In this document: piece after piece, positions 15,928 to 24,658 of the stretch
Position numbering within the stretch: position 1 is the stretch's first letter
Layout of the letters: the number at the start of each line of letters is the position of its first letter
Assembly (NCBI GenBank): GCA_017519865.1
Contig: JAFWRQ010000019.1
Coordinates: 1-45,791 of the forward strand
DNA: 45,791 bases
Direction of reading: 5' to 3'
From: Bacteroidales bacterium
GTDB lineage: Bacteria > Bacteroidota > Bacteroidia > Bacteroidales > UBA932
The notes under the pieces: generated by a model
What the model saw: the letters and a program-made list of their open reading frames with translations, nothing else
Told to the model about the DNA's origin: nothing
Database searches by the model: none
Program-made: the position numbers and the translations under genes

Positions 15928-15963
15928 AAAAAAGTGCATCTCCCTGCCGGGGGATGCACTTTT
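15928..15963 (-). terminator. Intrinsic terminator of the OmpA-like lipoprotein gene
   Basis: Arms 15931-15944 and 15949-15962 form a long stem around a 4-nt TGCC loop. On the minus strand the stem is followed by a T run (complement of 15928-15933). It lies 17 bp after the stop codon at 15980 and includes the distal ATG of the PriA-like frame. Confidence 0.85.
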
Positions 15964-15979
15964 TGAAAGTCATTGACGA

Positions 15980-16669
15980 TTACTGGCCCTTGGCCTCGGC
16001 CTCGGCCTGCTTGATCATGTTCTCGTTGGCGGAGATGTAGACCTCGACGCGGCGGTTCTGGGCGCGGCCCTCGGCGGTCTCGTTGGAAGCGACCGGCATG
16101 TGGTAGGACATACCCTCGGAGGTCATTCTGCCCTCGGAGATACCACAGGACTTGAGGTAGTCGAGAACGGACTGTGCGCGCTGCTTGGAGAGGCGCTCGT
16201 TGACTGCATCGCTACCGGTGTTGTCGGTGTGGCCGTAGATGGTGATGTCGGTCTCGGGAAGGTCGGCCATCTGGGCGGCGAACTTGGCGAGATTGGTCTT
16301 GGAGGCGGCATTAAGGTCAGCCCTGTTGAGGGCGAAGAGGATACCGCTGTCGAAGGTGACCTTGATGGCCTCGAGGCCGTTGGCGTCCTCGACGGTCTCG
16401 ACGGTGGCTGCCTCGAGGGCTGCGAGCTCGGCGGCCTTCTGGTCCATCTTCTTACCGATGATGGCACCTGCGGTGGCACCGACGGCGGAACCTACGGCTG
16501 CGCCGATGGCGGCGGCCTTGCCGTCCTTACCGATCAGTGCGCCGACACCTGCGCCGACTGCTGCACCGGCTCCAGTGCCGATGAGCGCGTCCTGTGCCAT
16601 CTTGGACATGGAGGAGCATCCGGAGAGGATCATGGCTCCGCAAAGGAAGAATGCAATGTACTTTTTCAT
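15980..16669 (-). CDS. OmpA-like outer membrane lipoprotein with glycine-zipper segment
   Basis: The 229-residue envelope protein is predicted to tether the outer membrane to peptidoglycan. It has a lipoprotein signal (lipobox LSGC, Cys18), a glycine-zipper hydrophobic segment (about 29-73, repeated GAxxGAxxGA patterns), then a C-terminal OmpA domain (about 100-215). That domain has the peptidoglycan-binding motif GHTDNTGS, NERLSKQRAQSVLDYL and AQNRRVEV. Architecture resembles the YiaD group. It is monocistronic, with its own terminator and a divergent promoter region shared with tRNA-Phe. Codon use is biased toward G/C-ending codons, consistent with high expression. Confidence 0.9.
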   Translation of the reverse strand: MKKYIAFFLCGAMILSGCSSMSKMAQDALIGTGAGAAVGAGVGALIGKDGKAAAIGAAVGSAVGATAGAIIGKKMDQKAAELAALEAATVETVEDANGLEAIKVTFDSGILFALNRADLNAASKTNLAKFAAQMADLPETDITIYGHTDNTGSDAVNERLSKQRAQSVLDYLKSCGISEGRMTSEGMSYHMPVASNETAEGRAQNRRVEVYISANENMIKQAEAEAKGQ

Positions 16670-16714
16670 GTTTGTGTAGATATTAGAATGAGTTAATAAT
16701 CGTGTTAATCAATG

Positions 16715-16722
16715 CAAGTTTA
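16715..16722 (-). promoter_or_regulatory. Possible -7 box of the OmpA-like lipoprotein gene
   Basis: The minus strand reads TAAACTTG, one mismatch from TAnnTTTG, 45 bp before the start. TTGG sits at the expected -33 distance (complement of 16742-16745). Confidence 0.45.
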
Positions 16723-16771
16723 GTAAAAAATGAGATAACATCCAACGGAAACCAATAATTTGAAAGAAAAA

Positions 16772-16802
16772 TTTGCAGGGTCACATTTTTTGTCTATCTT
16801 TG
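16772..16802 (+). promoter_or_regulatory. Promoter of tRNA-Phe
   Basis: TTTG at 16772-16775, exactly 19 nt, then TATCTTTG at 16795-16802. The extended contexts AAAATTTGCAGG and CTTTGCAATCCC match the tRNA-Asp promoter almost base for base. Confidence 0.93.
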
Positions 16803-16819
16803 CAATCCCAAAACCAAAC

Positions 16820-16892
16820 GGTGCTGTAGCTCAGGTGGTAGAGCAATGGACTGAAAATCCATGTGTCGCCGGTTCAACTCCTGCCAGCACCA
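16820..16892 (+). tRNA. tRNA-Phe (anticodon GAA)
   Basis: The acceptor GGTGCTG pairs with CAGCACC, the D-loop contains CAGGTGGTAG, and the anticodon stem TGGA/TCCA holds the loop CTGAAAA (anticodon GAA). The T-loop TTCAACT is canonical. The discriminator is A, and CCA is not encoded. It has its own promoter and terminator. Confidence 0.96.
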
Positions 16893-16894
16893 CA

Positions 16895-16927
16895 AGACCC
16901 TCCGGATACTCTCCGGAGGGTCTTTCT
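16895..16927 (+). terminator. Terminator after tRNA-Phe
   Basis: Perfect 12-bp arms AGACCCTCCGGA (16895-16906) and TCCGGAGGGTCT (16912-16923) enclose a 5-nt loop and are followed by a T-rich stretch. It may also serve the convergent minus-strand gene ending at 16942. Confidence 0.9.
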
Positions 16928-16941
16928 GTTTTAAGTATCTA

Positions 16942-17508
16942 TTACTCAGAAAGGCTGGAGAAGGCGAGGAAGCCTTCGTGCCCGCTTGAAGGCATACCGC
17001 TGCCGCAGACGTGGACCAGGCTGAAGTCCAGGCTGTCCAGGTCTTCGGCCGCGACGTCGTATACAGGGACCGTCGCGACGAAGTCGTCGGTGAACGTGTC
17101 GTCGATGATACTGCCCGCGAGCCTGCCGGCAGGGGAGTCCGGGATGAGGACCACGGCGGTATTTCCGGCGGCGAGGGCGCTGACAAGCGGAAGCAATATG
17201 GACGACAGGGAGTCTCCTGATCCTGAGGCGTCGACCAGGGCACAGCCGTAAGGGATGGGGCCGCCTTTGCCCGGACGGGCGAAGAGCGAAAGGAGCAGGC
17301 GCAGCCTGCCTGTTCCGGTCCATTTGTAGAGATGCTTGCGGACGTCGGCGATGGCGTTTAGGATTACGCCTGATTCGGGGTTGTCCCCTGCCTTTTCCTT
17401 GAGCGTATTGGCAAGGATCTGGAGCATCGCCCTCCTGCTGCGTGTGTCCAGGGTGTTGCCGGACTCGTAGAAAGAGCGCTGCCTGTCGAGTAGTTCTGAG
17501 ACCGTCAT
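16942..17508 (-). CDS. Half-length aldehyde dehydrogenase-like protein (cofactor-binding part only)
   Basis: The 188-residue product resembles the N-terminal NAD(P)-binding half of aldehyde dehydrogenases: a helical start with [16 protein letters not shown], then [27 protein letters not shown] and a PDSPAG block where the family has KPSE. The catalytic domain with its Cys and Glu is absent, and the cofactor Lys of KPSE is lost. It therefore cannot be a working dehydrogenase in the usual way. Its start overlaps the trpS stop by 4 bp, so it is translated with trpS and recA. It could be a degraded remnant or a repurposed fold; the intact frame and coupling argue against fresh decay. Confidence 0.68.
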   Translation of the reverse strand: MTVSELLDRQRSFYESGNTLDTRSRRAMLQILANTLKEKAGDNPESGVILNAIADVRKHLYKWTGTGRLRLLLSLFARPGKGGPIPYGCALVDASGSGDSLSSILLPLVSALAAGNTAVVLIPDSPAGRLAGSIIDDTFTDDFVATVPVYDVAAEDLDSLDFSLVHVCGSGMPSSGHEGFLAFSSLSE

Positions 17509-18647
17509 AGCGTGTATTTGGCTTTCTGTTCCTCAATCAGGGCATCAAGGACGCCGGGGTCGAAGTAGTTGATGCGCATGCTGCGCTTGACGTCCGCGAG
17601 GGTCTCGGCCGCTGCCGCGCGCGCGACCTCGCTGCCTTTGCGCAGCACTTCATAGACATAAGGAATGTTCTGCTCGAGCTCCTTCCTGCGCTGCCTGATA
17701 GGCTCCAGGGTGTCGTTGAGCACCTCGTTGAGGAAATTCTTGATCATCACGTCCCCGAGCCCTCCGCGGCGGTACTGGTCCTTGACCTCGTCGAGGTTGT
17801 GGAACTCGAAACTGGACTTCCTGCCCACGAAGCAGGACGCGAACTTGTCGAAATGCTCGGGCTTGCAGAAGGCGTCGAGATAGGTGAACACGGTGTTGCC
17901 CTCGACCTTGCCGGGATCGCTGACCTGGAGGTGTCCGGGATCGGTGTACATGCTGCGGACCTTGGCCTTGACCTCTTCGGCGCTGTCGGAGAGGTAGATG
18001 CAGTTGCCCAGGGACTTGCTCATCTTGGCCTTGCCGTCGGTGCCGGGCAGGCGCATGCAAGCGGCATTGTCGGGCAGGAGGATGTCGGGCATGACCAGCG
18101 TGGGACCGTACACGGTGTTGAACTTGTGGACAATCTCGCGGGTCTGCTCGAGCATCGGGGCCTGGTCCTCGCCAACGGGCACTGTCGTGGCCTTGAAGGC
18201 GGTAATGTCGGCGGCCTGGCTGATGGGGTAGCAGAAGAAGCCGACGGGGGTGCCGGCTTTATTGTCCTCGCCGTTGTCGGAGAAACCGCGCATAAGGATC
18301 TCCTGCTTGACCGTAGGGTTGCGCTGGAGGCGCTGGACGGTCACGAGGTTCATATAGAAGAATGTGAGCTCGGTGAGCTCGCTCACCTGGGACTGGATGA
18401 AGAGCGTGGACTTGGACGGGTCGAGACCGGCGGAAAGGTAGTCCAGGGCCACTTCGATGATGTTCTGCCTGACCTTCTCAGGGTTGTCGGCATTGTCGGT
18501 GAGCGCCTGAGCGTCGGCGATCATTATGAAAATCTTGTCGTATTCGCCGCTGTTCTGCAGCTCGACCCTCCTGCGGAGGGATCCTACATAGTGTCCGATA
18601 TGGAGGCGTCCGGTCGGACGGTCTCCCGTAAGAATGATCTTTCCCAT
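17505..18647 (-). CDS. trpS: Tryptophanyl-tRNA synthetase
   Basis: This class I aminoacyl-tRNA synthetase charges tRNA-Trp in the cytosol. The 380-residue protein has the HIGH motif at residues 16-19 (RLHIGHY) and the KMSKS motif ([11 protein letters not shown]), with the characteristic [10 protein letters not shown] opening and [16 protein letters not shown] tRNA/Trp-binding region. Length is slightly above the 330-residue bacterial average, as in other Bacteroidota enzymes. It lies 2 bp after recA and overlaps the ALDH-like gene by 4 bp. Confidence 0.97.
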   Translation of the reverse strand: MGKIILTGDRPTGRLHIGHYVGSLRRRVELQNSGEYDKIFIMIADAQALTDNADNPEKVRQNIIEVALDYLSAGLDPSKSTLFIQSQVSELTELTFFYMNLVTVQRLQRNPTVKQEILMRGFSDNGEDNKAGTPVGFFCYPISQAADITAFKATTVPVGEDQAPMLEQTREIVHKFNTVYGPTLVMPDILLPDNAACMRLPGTDGKAKMSKSLGNCIYLSDSAEEVKAKVRSMYTDPGHLQVSDPGKVEGNTVFTYLDAFCKPEHFDKFASCFVGRKSSFEFHNLDEVKDQYRRGGLGDVMIKNFLNEVLNDTLEPIRQRRKELEQNIPYVYEVLRKGSEVARAAAAETLADVKRSMRINYFDPGVLDALIEEQKAKYTL

Positions 18648-18649
18648 CT

Positions 18650-19678
18650 TTAGTCGTTGATCTGTGCCATCTGCTCGCGGATCTTGGCTTCGATCTCGTC
18701 GCAGAGTTCTTTATTGTCCTTAAGCAGCTGCTTGACGGCGTCGCGCCCCTGGGCGAGTTTCTCTCCGTTGTAGCTGAACCACGAGCCGCTCTTGTGGATG
18801 ATGTCCAGATCGACCGCGAGGTCGCAGACCTCGGCGGTGTGCGAGATGCCCTCGCCGAAGAGGATGTCGAACTCGGCTTTCTTGAACGGGGGGGCCATCT
18901 TGTTCTTGACGACCTTGACCCGCGTGCGGTTGCCGGTGGCCTCGTCGCCGTCCTTGAGCTGGGTGGTCCTGCGGACGTCCAGGCGCACGGAGGCGTAGAA
19001 CTTGAGGGCGTTGCCGCCCGTGGTGGTCTCGGGGTTGCCGAACATAATGCCGATCTTCTCGCGCAGCTGGTTGATGAAGATGCAGCAGGTATTTGTCTTG
19101 GAAATGTTGGCGGTGAGCTTGCGGAGGGCCTGGCTCATCAAGCGGGCCTGGAGGCCGACCTTGTTGTCGCCCATCTCGCCCTCGATCTCGGCCTTGGGCG
19201 TGAGGGCTGCCACTGAGTCGATGACGACGATGTCGATGGCGCCCGAGCGGATGAGGTTGTCGGCAATCTCGAGGGCCTGCTCCCCGTTGTCCGGCTGGGA
19301 GATGAGGAGGGTCTCGAGATTGACTCCCAGGGCCTTGGCGTAGGTCCTGTCGAAGGCGTGCTCGGCGTCAATCATTGCGGCGATGCCGCCCTGCTTCTGC
19401 GCCTCTGCTATGGCGTGGATGGCGAGAGTGGTCTTGCCGCTGGACTCGGGTCCGTAGATCTCGATGATGCGTCCGCGCGGGTAGCCTCCTATGCCCAGGG
19501 CGTGGTCCAGCGCGACCGACCCGCTGGGTATGACCTGTACGTCCCACTGCGGCTGGTCACCGAGCTTCATGATCGTGCCCTTGCCGTAATCCTTCTCGAT
19601 CTTGTCGATCGTCGCCTGCAGCGCCTTCATCCTGGCGGCGTTGATGTCAGCGGCGTTCATTTCTACATCCTTTGCCAT
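18650..19678 (-). CDS. recA: Recombinase RecA
   Basis: This is the strand-exchange ATPase for homologous recombination and the SOS co-protease. The 342-residue protein has Walker A GPESSGKT (76-83), the Walker B region [11 protein letters not shown], the loop L1/L2 segment and NQLREKIG. Length and sequence are typical. It opens a recA-trpS-ALDH-like operon with a promoter box 36 bp upstream. recX is in a separate unit upstream in the same orientation, ended by its own terminator. Confidence 0.98.
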   Translation of the reverse strand: MAKDVEMNAADINAARMKALQATIDKIEKDYGKGTIMKLGDQPQWDVQVIPSGSVALDHALGIGGYPRGRIIEIYGPESSGKTTLAIHAIAEAQKQGGIAAMIDAEHAFDRTYAKALGVNLETLLISQPDNGEQALEIADNLIRSGAIDIVVIDSVAALTPKAEIEGEMGDNKVGLQARLMSQALRKLTANISKTNTCCIFINQLREKIGIMFGNPETTTGGNALKFYASVRLDVRRTTQLKDGDEATGNRTRVKVVKNKMAPPFKKAEFDILFGEGISHTAEVCDLAVDLDIIHKSGSWFSYNGEKLAQGRDAVKQLLKDNKELCDEIEAKIREQMAQIND

Positions 19679-19713
19679 TGTCTTTAGGTATTAAGCATTA
19701 ATAATTGTCTTCA

Positions 19714-19745
19714 CAAATATGGGGATTCGCGGGGTATCTCCCAAA
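19714..19745 (-). promoter_or_regulatory. Promoter of the recA operon
   Basis: On the minus strand TTTG (complement of 19742-19745) is followed after 20 nt by CATATTTG (complement of 19714-19721), a near match to TAnnTTTG. No obvious SOS-box palindrome was seen by eye. Confidence 0.65.
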
Positions 19746-19750
19746 CAATT

Positions 19751-19797
19751 GCAAAGATAAATCGACCTTGGGCCAAAGCGAGGCACAAGGTCGATTT
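19751..19797 (-). terminator. Intrinsic terminator of recX operon
   Basis: Twelve-bp arms AAATCGACCTTG (19759-19770) and CAAGGTCGATTT (19786-19797) enclose a 15-nt loop. The minus-strand exit is AT-rich but has no long T run. It lies 19 bp after the recX stop and just upstream of the recA promoter. Confidence 0.75.
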
Positions 19798-19816
19798 TAA
19801 ACTGAAGATTGTGTCG

Positions 19817-20272
19817 TTATTGCCCAAGGACCCGCTCCACGACAGGGGAGACGGTGTCGTAGTCATATCCTCGTGAGAGGGCGTATTTGATGAGCTTGAA
19901 CTTGATGTAAGGGTCTCCTTCCAGACTCTTCCGCTTTGCCTCGACGAGTTTTTCCAGTTTCGCCGACGAGGCCTCGGGATCGGTCTCCTCAAGCGCTGCG
20001 GAGATATCGGCCTTTGATATCCCCTTCATCATCAGGGCATAGCGTATCTTGTTCGGACCCCAACCGGTCAAGGAGGATTTCTCGCGGGCGAAAGCCGCAG
20101 CGTAGCGGGCGTCGTCCACGAAGCGGTCGGCGACGAGCGACTCCAGCATCTGCTGCGCTGCCGCACGGTCACCCTCGAGGGCCTTCCCGGCCTTCTTGAG
20201 GATCTCGGAACTGCAGCACTCGCGTTTCACGCAGAGATTCTGCAGGTATGCCAGCGCCTTGTCCTTTTCCAT
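19817..20272 (-). CDS. recX: RecA-regulatory protein RecX
   Basis: This small helical protein modulates RecA filaments. The 151-residue product has the family signature FVDDARYAAAFAREK, followed by GWGPNKIRYALMMKGIS and repeated three-helix units. It is 3 bp downstream of the patatin gene and last in a five-gene minus-strand operon. It is near recA, as in many bacteria, but not cotranscribed with it. Confidence 0.92.
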   Translation of the reverse strand: MEKDKALAYLQNLCVKRECCSSEILKKAGKALEGDRAAAQQMLESLVADRFVDDARYAAAFAREKSSLTGWGPNKIRYALMMKGISKADISAALEETDPEASSAKLEKLVEAKRKSLEGDPYIKFKLIKYALSRGYDYDTVSPVVERVLGQ

Positions 20273-20275
20273 GAG

Positions 20276-22693
20276 CTAGAAATCGTAGCCGAAACTGAAG
20301 TACGCGCCTACCTTCCTGGTCAGGTCGGAATAATGGATGTTGAACTTCAGGGGGCCCATAATGGTATTGTAGGCATATTCCAGGGACACTCCGCTGATGG
20401 TCTGACCGGTCCAAAGGAGGTTGCTGTCGATGGCGTTTGAATGCTTGATGACGCTGCCGTTGAGGGAGAGCCAGTTGTTGTCGGTAAGGTGCAGGCGGAA
20501 CTTTAGGTCGGCCTTGAGCATCTTGTTGCTGAGCGGGATGGCGTGGTTGAGGCCGACAAACGGCACGTGCTGGTCCAGATAGCGTCCTGCGAGCGATCCT
20601 CCGGCCAGGTTCATGAAGACCAGAGGCGTATTGTCGCCAAATGCGAAACGCGCGTAGACCGAGGGGATTATGTCAAGTACCTTACCGGTACGGAATACCT
20701 TGGAAGCGTCCAACTGGACGATGTGGATGGGATCGATCTCCTTTACGAGTCCTCCGAGCACGTAGTTGTAGGAACCTCCGACATTATATCCCCGAGTGGG
20801 GAAATAGCCGTTGTCGAAGGTGTCTGCGCGGCCTTCCGTGAAGAATATCAGGTAGTCGTTCCTGGGCATCTCCAGGTCATATTCATCCGGAATGAGGCTG
20901 GCGTCGATGGAGGATGTGACGTCGACATACTCATTCTTGATGCCGAGCCTGACATCCGCCTTCTTCCAGTTCAGGTCGGAGAAGTAAAGCTTCTGGGAGA
21001 TTTTGCCGTACTTGAAATTGAGGTCGGAAGGCTGCGTCCCCCACAAGCCCCCCGTGCTGATGATGGCCGCGTTGGTGAAACTGCCGTTCAACTCCGCGTT
21101 TATGGTAGGGAATGCAGGGAAACGCAGGGAATAGCGTGCGTTCAGATAGGGGTTAGATGCGATCTTGGCGGTGAAGTCCCAGGCAGATCCCCTGATGCGG
21201 TGGACGTTCAGTCCCATGTTGACTATGGCTGAAACCACGGTTTCGGTGTCGAAGCGCATGCCGATACCGGCCTGATGGGCAGGGCCTTTCTGGCAGATGA
21301 TGTTGAGGGTGAACTCGCTGCTGTCCCCGAGCAGTTCGTAGCGCACGAAGTCGAACGATCCGGTAGCGAGGATGGTGGCTACGGCCTCCTCGATGTCTTT
21401 CTTGTAAACCTTGTCCCAGGGCTTGATACTGAGCTTGCCCATCAGGTAGTCGGCCTCAACCCTGCTTATGCCTTCGAAACTGATTGCCGACAATACGATG
21501 GGAATCTGTCCGAGGTCCACGGCTGGTGCATTCTGGAACTCGGTGACCTCGGGACCGAGCCGGCGCTTCAGATTGCGGATGTCGTCTTTCTTGCCCTCCG
21601 CAGCGGCATAGCCGCGGGAAATGATGGTGTCTATGCTCTGGGCGTCGAAACTCATCATGTTGAAATCGTGCAGGTCCGGCTTTATGGTGATGTCGGGGAT
21701 GCTGATATTGTTCTCAAAGGAATCCCGGCCAAGGATGTCCACTGCCTGCCAGATGATGTCGGCGAGGTTGTTGATGTCCTCGTATTCCATGTTCTTGTCG
21801 GAGAGTTCGACGCCGATGACGATGTCGGCTCCCATCTCCTTGGCGATGTCGGTGGGATAGTTGTTGCGTATTCCGCCGTCCACGAGTATCTTGTCGCCGG
21901 TGCGGACCGGTGCGAAGATGCCCGGAATGGACATCGTCGAGCGCAGGGCGGTATTGAGCTTGCCCTCATGCCAGAGCAGGGCCTTGCCGGAAACCATCTC
22001 CGCGGCGATGCAGAAAAACGGTATGGGCAGGGTCGTGAAATCGATGTAGTCCTGATATCCGACGGTGAGTCCGCTGAAAACGTTGCTGACATTGTGCCCG
22101 AAGATATAACCTGACGGGAGGCTTCCGAAGAGATTGTCCATCAACTTCTTTTCTCCGGTTTCGTCTCCGGCGCCGAAGTGCAGGCCGTTCTTGCGCATGC
22201 GTTCCTCCGCTTCAGGGGAGCGGTTGAAAAGGTCGGTCTCGGCATAGTAGAACGGAACTGATGCAAAGTATTTTTCCTTGTATTTCTTCTGCCGGTAGGC
22301 TATCAGGTCCTGGGGAACCTTGTCGCTGAGGATGATGCCCCAGTCGACGGAGCGTAAGAGGGAGTCGAGGAAATCGGGACTGTATCCGACGGAGTAGAGG
22401 CCACCGACGAGGCCGCCCATGCTGGTGCCGAGGACCATGTCCACGGGGATGCCCTGCTCTTCGAGGAATCGCAGGACGCCGACGTGGGCCGCGCCCTTGG
22501 CGCCGCCGCCGCTGAGCACGACCGCCACGGTCGGGCGGCGGCGCCTGATGCGGTCCATCTTCGCCCGCATCTTCGCTATGACGATGGAATCCCCGACCGG
22601 GTCGTAGCTCTGGAAATTGACCTGGGCGCCTGCCGGAACGAAGTACGACAGGCAGATGGCCAGGAGTAGGATTGTCCGTTTATACCCTTTCAT
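20276..22693 (-). CDS. Patatin-like phospholipase fused to POTRA/Omp85-type barrel (PlpD-like)
   Basis: The 805-residue protein has a signal peptide (about 1-23, ending PAGAQ) and a patatin lipase domain with oxyanion loop GGGAKG (62-67), nucleophile Ser91 in GTSMGG and Asp272 in VDGG. This is followed by a POTRA-like region and a C-terminal beta-barrel ending in Phe (FSFGYDF), the usual signal for outer-membrane barrels. Proteins of this design are type V-like esterases or phospholipases of the outer membrane. The open frame continues upstream to 22888, but ATG 22693 gives the signal peptide and the usual 4-bp overlap with rlmN. It is a plausible lipid-remodelling enzyme; substrate is unknown. 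Confidence 0.92.
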   Translation of the reverse strand: MKGYKRTILLLAICLSYFVPAGAQVNFQSYDPVGDSIVIAKMRAKMDRIRRRRPTVAVVLSGGGAKGAAHVGVLRFLEEQGIPVDMVLGTSMGGLVGGLYSVGYSPDFLDSLLRSVDWGIILSDKVPQDLIAYRQKKYKEKYFASVPFYYAETDLFNRSPEAEERMRKNGLHFGAGDETGEKKLMDNLFGSLPSGYIFGHNVSNVFSGLTVGYQDYIDFTTLPIPFFCIAAEMVSGKALLWHEGKLNTALRSTMSIPGIFAPVRTGDKILVDGGIRNNYPTDIAKEMGADIVIGVELSDKNMEYEDINNLADIIWQAVDILGRDSFENNISIPDITIKPDLHDFNMMSFDAQSIDTIISRGYAAAEGKKDDIRNLKRRLGPEVTEFQNAPAVDLGQIPIVLSAISFEGISRVEADYLMGKLSIKPWDKVYKKDIEEAVATILATGSFDFVRYELLGDSSEFTLNIICQKGPAHQAGIGMRFDTETVVSAIVNMGLNVHRIRGSAWDFTAKIASNPYLNARYSLRFPAFPTINAELNGSFTNAAIISTGGLWGTQPSDLNFKYGKISQKLYFSDLNWKKADVRLGIKNEYVDVTSSIDASLIPDEYDLEMPRNDYLIFFTEGRADTFDNGYFPTRGYNVGGSYNYVLGGLVKEIDPIHIVQLDASKVFRTGKVLDIIPSVYARFAFGDNTPLVFMNLAGGSLAGRYLDQHVPFVGLNHAIPLSNKMLKADLKFRLHLTDNNWLSLNGSVIKHSNAIDSNLLWTGQTISGVSLEYAYNTIMGPLKFNIHYSDLTRKVGAYFSFGYDF

Positions 22694-23772
22694 GATTCTT
22701 TGTTTTTTCCGTGTTGTCCCGCAAGCATGCCGCACGCCGCCAGGATGTCTTCCCCGCGCGAAGCGCGGATGGTGCAGGTGATCCCGTTGGCACCGAGCCT
22801 GTCGCGGAAGGCTTCCATGACGGGAGCCGGGCTGGACTCGTACGGGAATCCCGGTATCTTGTGGAAACGGATGAGGTTCACACGGCATTCGAGGCCGCGT
22901 AGCATCCGTATGAGAGCGTCTCCGTGCCTCTTGGAGTCGTTCAGGCCGGAGAACATGATGTATTCGAAACTCACCCGCCTCTGTCCCGAGAAGTCGTACT
23001 GCCGGATGAGCCGGACCACGTCTTCGATGTGCCAGGCTTTCTCGACAGGCATGATGGAAGCCCTCTCCTCGGAGAACGGGTCGTGAAGGCTGATGGCGAG
23101 ATGGCAGCGCGATCCGTCGAGGTAGCGCTTGAGGTTGGGGATGACGCCTATCGAGGAGAGCGTGATGCGCTTGGGACTCCAGGCGAAGCCCCAGTCGGCG
23201 GTCAGGACTTCGATCGCCCTCATTACATTGTCGTAGTTGTCCAGCGGCTCGCCCATGCCCATGAATACGGCGTTGGTAAGGTCCTGGCTCTCTTCCACGG
23301 CGATGAACTGCGAGAGGATGTCGGCGGCGGACAGGTGCCCGTGGAATCCCTGGCGGCCGGTCATGCAGAACTTGCAGCCCATCCGGCAGCCGGACTGGGA
23401 CGACACGCAGAGCGTGCGTCTGTCCTCGTCAGGGATCATTACGGCCTCGACCGCGGCCTCCTCCAGTTCGTTCCCGCGTGCCTCCTCATAAGCATCCAGG
23501 CCGGAGGCCTTGGGGCAATTGACCGGGAACAGATATTTCTTGGTCCCGTCAGATGACAGGGCCATCCCGACCGGTTCGCTGACGCCGACCTCATAGAGTT
23601 CGGCGAGCCTTGCCCGGCCGGCCTTGGAGATGTTGGTCATCTCCTCGAAGCTCCTCACACGCTTGACATAAAGCCACTGCGCGAGCTGCTTGCCGGTGAA
23701 GGCCGGCAGGCCGGCCGCCACTGCAAGCGTCTTGAGCTCCTCCGGAGTCTTGCCCAACAGTTTCTTTTTCAT
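22690..23772 (-). CDS. rlmN: Dual-specificity 23S rRNA/tRNA adenine-C2 methyltransferase RlmN
   Basis: This radical-SAM enzyme methylates A2503 of 23S rRNA and A37 of some tRNAs. The 360-residue form starting at ATG 23772 has the cluster motif CxxxCxxC (Cys129, Cys133, Cys136; GCRMGCKFC), the catalytic Cys122 and the methyl-carrying Cys347 in DILAACGM. The GMGEPLDNYDNV block is also typical. A GTG 30 bp further upstream is open, but ATG 23772 gives the standard N-terminus and a 4-bp overlap with rfbD. Confidence 0.96.
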   Translation of the reverse strand: MKKKLLGKTPEELKTLAVAAGLPAFTGKQLAQWLYVKRVRSFEEMTNISKAGRARLAELYEVGVSEPVGMALSSDGTKKYLFPVNCPKASGLDAYEEARGNELEEAAVEAVMIPDEDRRTLCVSSQSGCRMGCKFCMTGRQGFHGHLSAADILSQFIAVEESQDLTNAVFMGMGEPLDNYDNVMRAIEVLTADWGFAWSPKRITLSSIGVIPNLKRYLDGSRCHLAISLHDPFSEERASIMPVEKAWHIEDVVRLIRQYDFSGQRRVSFEYIMFSGLNDSKRHGDALIRMLRGLECRVNLIRFHKIPGFPYESSPAPVMEAFRDRLGANGITCTIRASRGEDILAACGMLAGQHGKNKES

Positions 23773-24656
23773 AACCCCTCCTTGTCCATGCGTTCCAGGC
23801 ACTCGACCAGCGAGTCATACCAGTAGGGGACAGTGATGCCGAAAGTCTCCTTGACCAGGGTTTTGTCCAGGACGGAGTACTTGGGCCTGCGGGCCTTGAC
23901 GGGGAATTCGTCCGTATGGCAGGGCGTTACCCTGCAGTTATGCCCGCAGAGACGGTTTACCGCCACCGCGAGGTCGAACCACGAAATGACTCCCTCGTCT
24001 GTATAGTGGTAGATGCCGGTGCGGTCGAGCATGCCGTCTGTGACTATCCTGACGATGAGCCTGGCAAGATCCGCGGCGTAGGTGGGCGATCCGACCTGGT
24101 CGAAGACGACCTTGGCGGTCTCGTTCGAGGCGGTAAGCCTGGCCATTGTCTTCACGAAGTTCTTGCCGTACGGGGAGTAGAGCCAGGCAGTCCTGAAAAT
24201 CATATACTTGCACCCGGAGTTCATCACCGAACGCTCTCCGGCGAACTTGGTGACGCCGTAGGCGCCGAGGGGGCTGGGGGCGTCGGACTCCCTGTAGGGG
24301 ACGTTGCCCTCTCCGTCGAAGACATAGTCCGTGGAGATGTGGATGAGGGTGGCCTTCCGCTCGCAGGCGACTGCCGCGAGGTTCGCGGCGGCGGTGTGGT
24401 TGAGAAGGTCGGCGAATGCGATGTCGCTTTCCGCCTTCTCCACATTGGTGTATGCGGCGCAGTTGACGATGACGTCGACGTCTTCCGAAGCGCAGATGAT
24501 ACGTACGGCGTCCATGTTGGTGATGTCGAGATAGACCGTCTCGACATCAGGCACCTGCGAGACGTCGGTGAATATGAAGTGATGTCCGCTCCCGGCGGAC
24601 GCATTGCGGATCTCCGTGCCGAGCTGGCCGTTCGCTCCTGTGACCAATACGTTCAT
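23769..24656 (-). CDS. rfbD: dTDP-4-dehydrorhamnose reductase
   Basis: This enzyme catalyses the final step of dTDP-L-rhamnose synthesis, NAD(P)H reduction of dTDP-4-keto-L-rhamnose. The 295-residue SDR protein begins MNVLVTGANGQLG (Rossmann loop 7-13) and has DVDVIVNCAAYTNVEKAE, STDYVFDG and the catalytic YGVTK. The ATG at 24656 is preferred over an in-frame TTG two codons upstream. It is 2 bp after the PHP phosphatase gene. The partner epimerase rfbC is in the divergent operon (27086), so part of the pathway is clustered; rfbA and rfbB are not in the window. Confidence 0.95.
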   Translation of the reverse strand: MNVLVTGANGQLGTEIRNASAGSGHHFIFTDVSQVPDVETVYLDITNMDAVRIICASEDVDVIVNCAAYTNVEKAESDIAFADLLNHTAAANLAAVACERKATLIHISTDYVFDGEGNVPYRESDAPSPLGAYGVTKFAGERSVMNSGCKYMIFRTAWLYSPYGKNFVKTMARLTASNETAKVVFDQVGSPTYAADLARLIVRIVTDGMLDRTGIYHYTDEGVISWFDLAVAVNRLCGHNCRVTPCHTDEFPVKARRPKYSVLDKTLVKETFGITVPYWYDSLVECLERMDKEGL

Positions 24657-24658
24657 AA

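Noticed and set aside
22694-22888. Upstream extension of the patatin-like gene frame
   Set aside because: It lies inside rlmN and hides the signal peptide that begins at ATG 22693; the extension has no conserved features.
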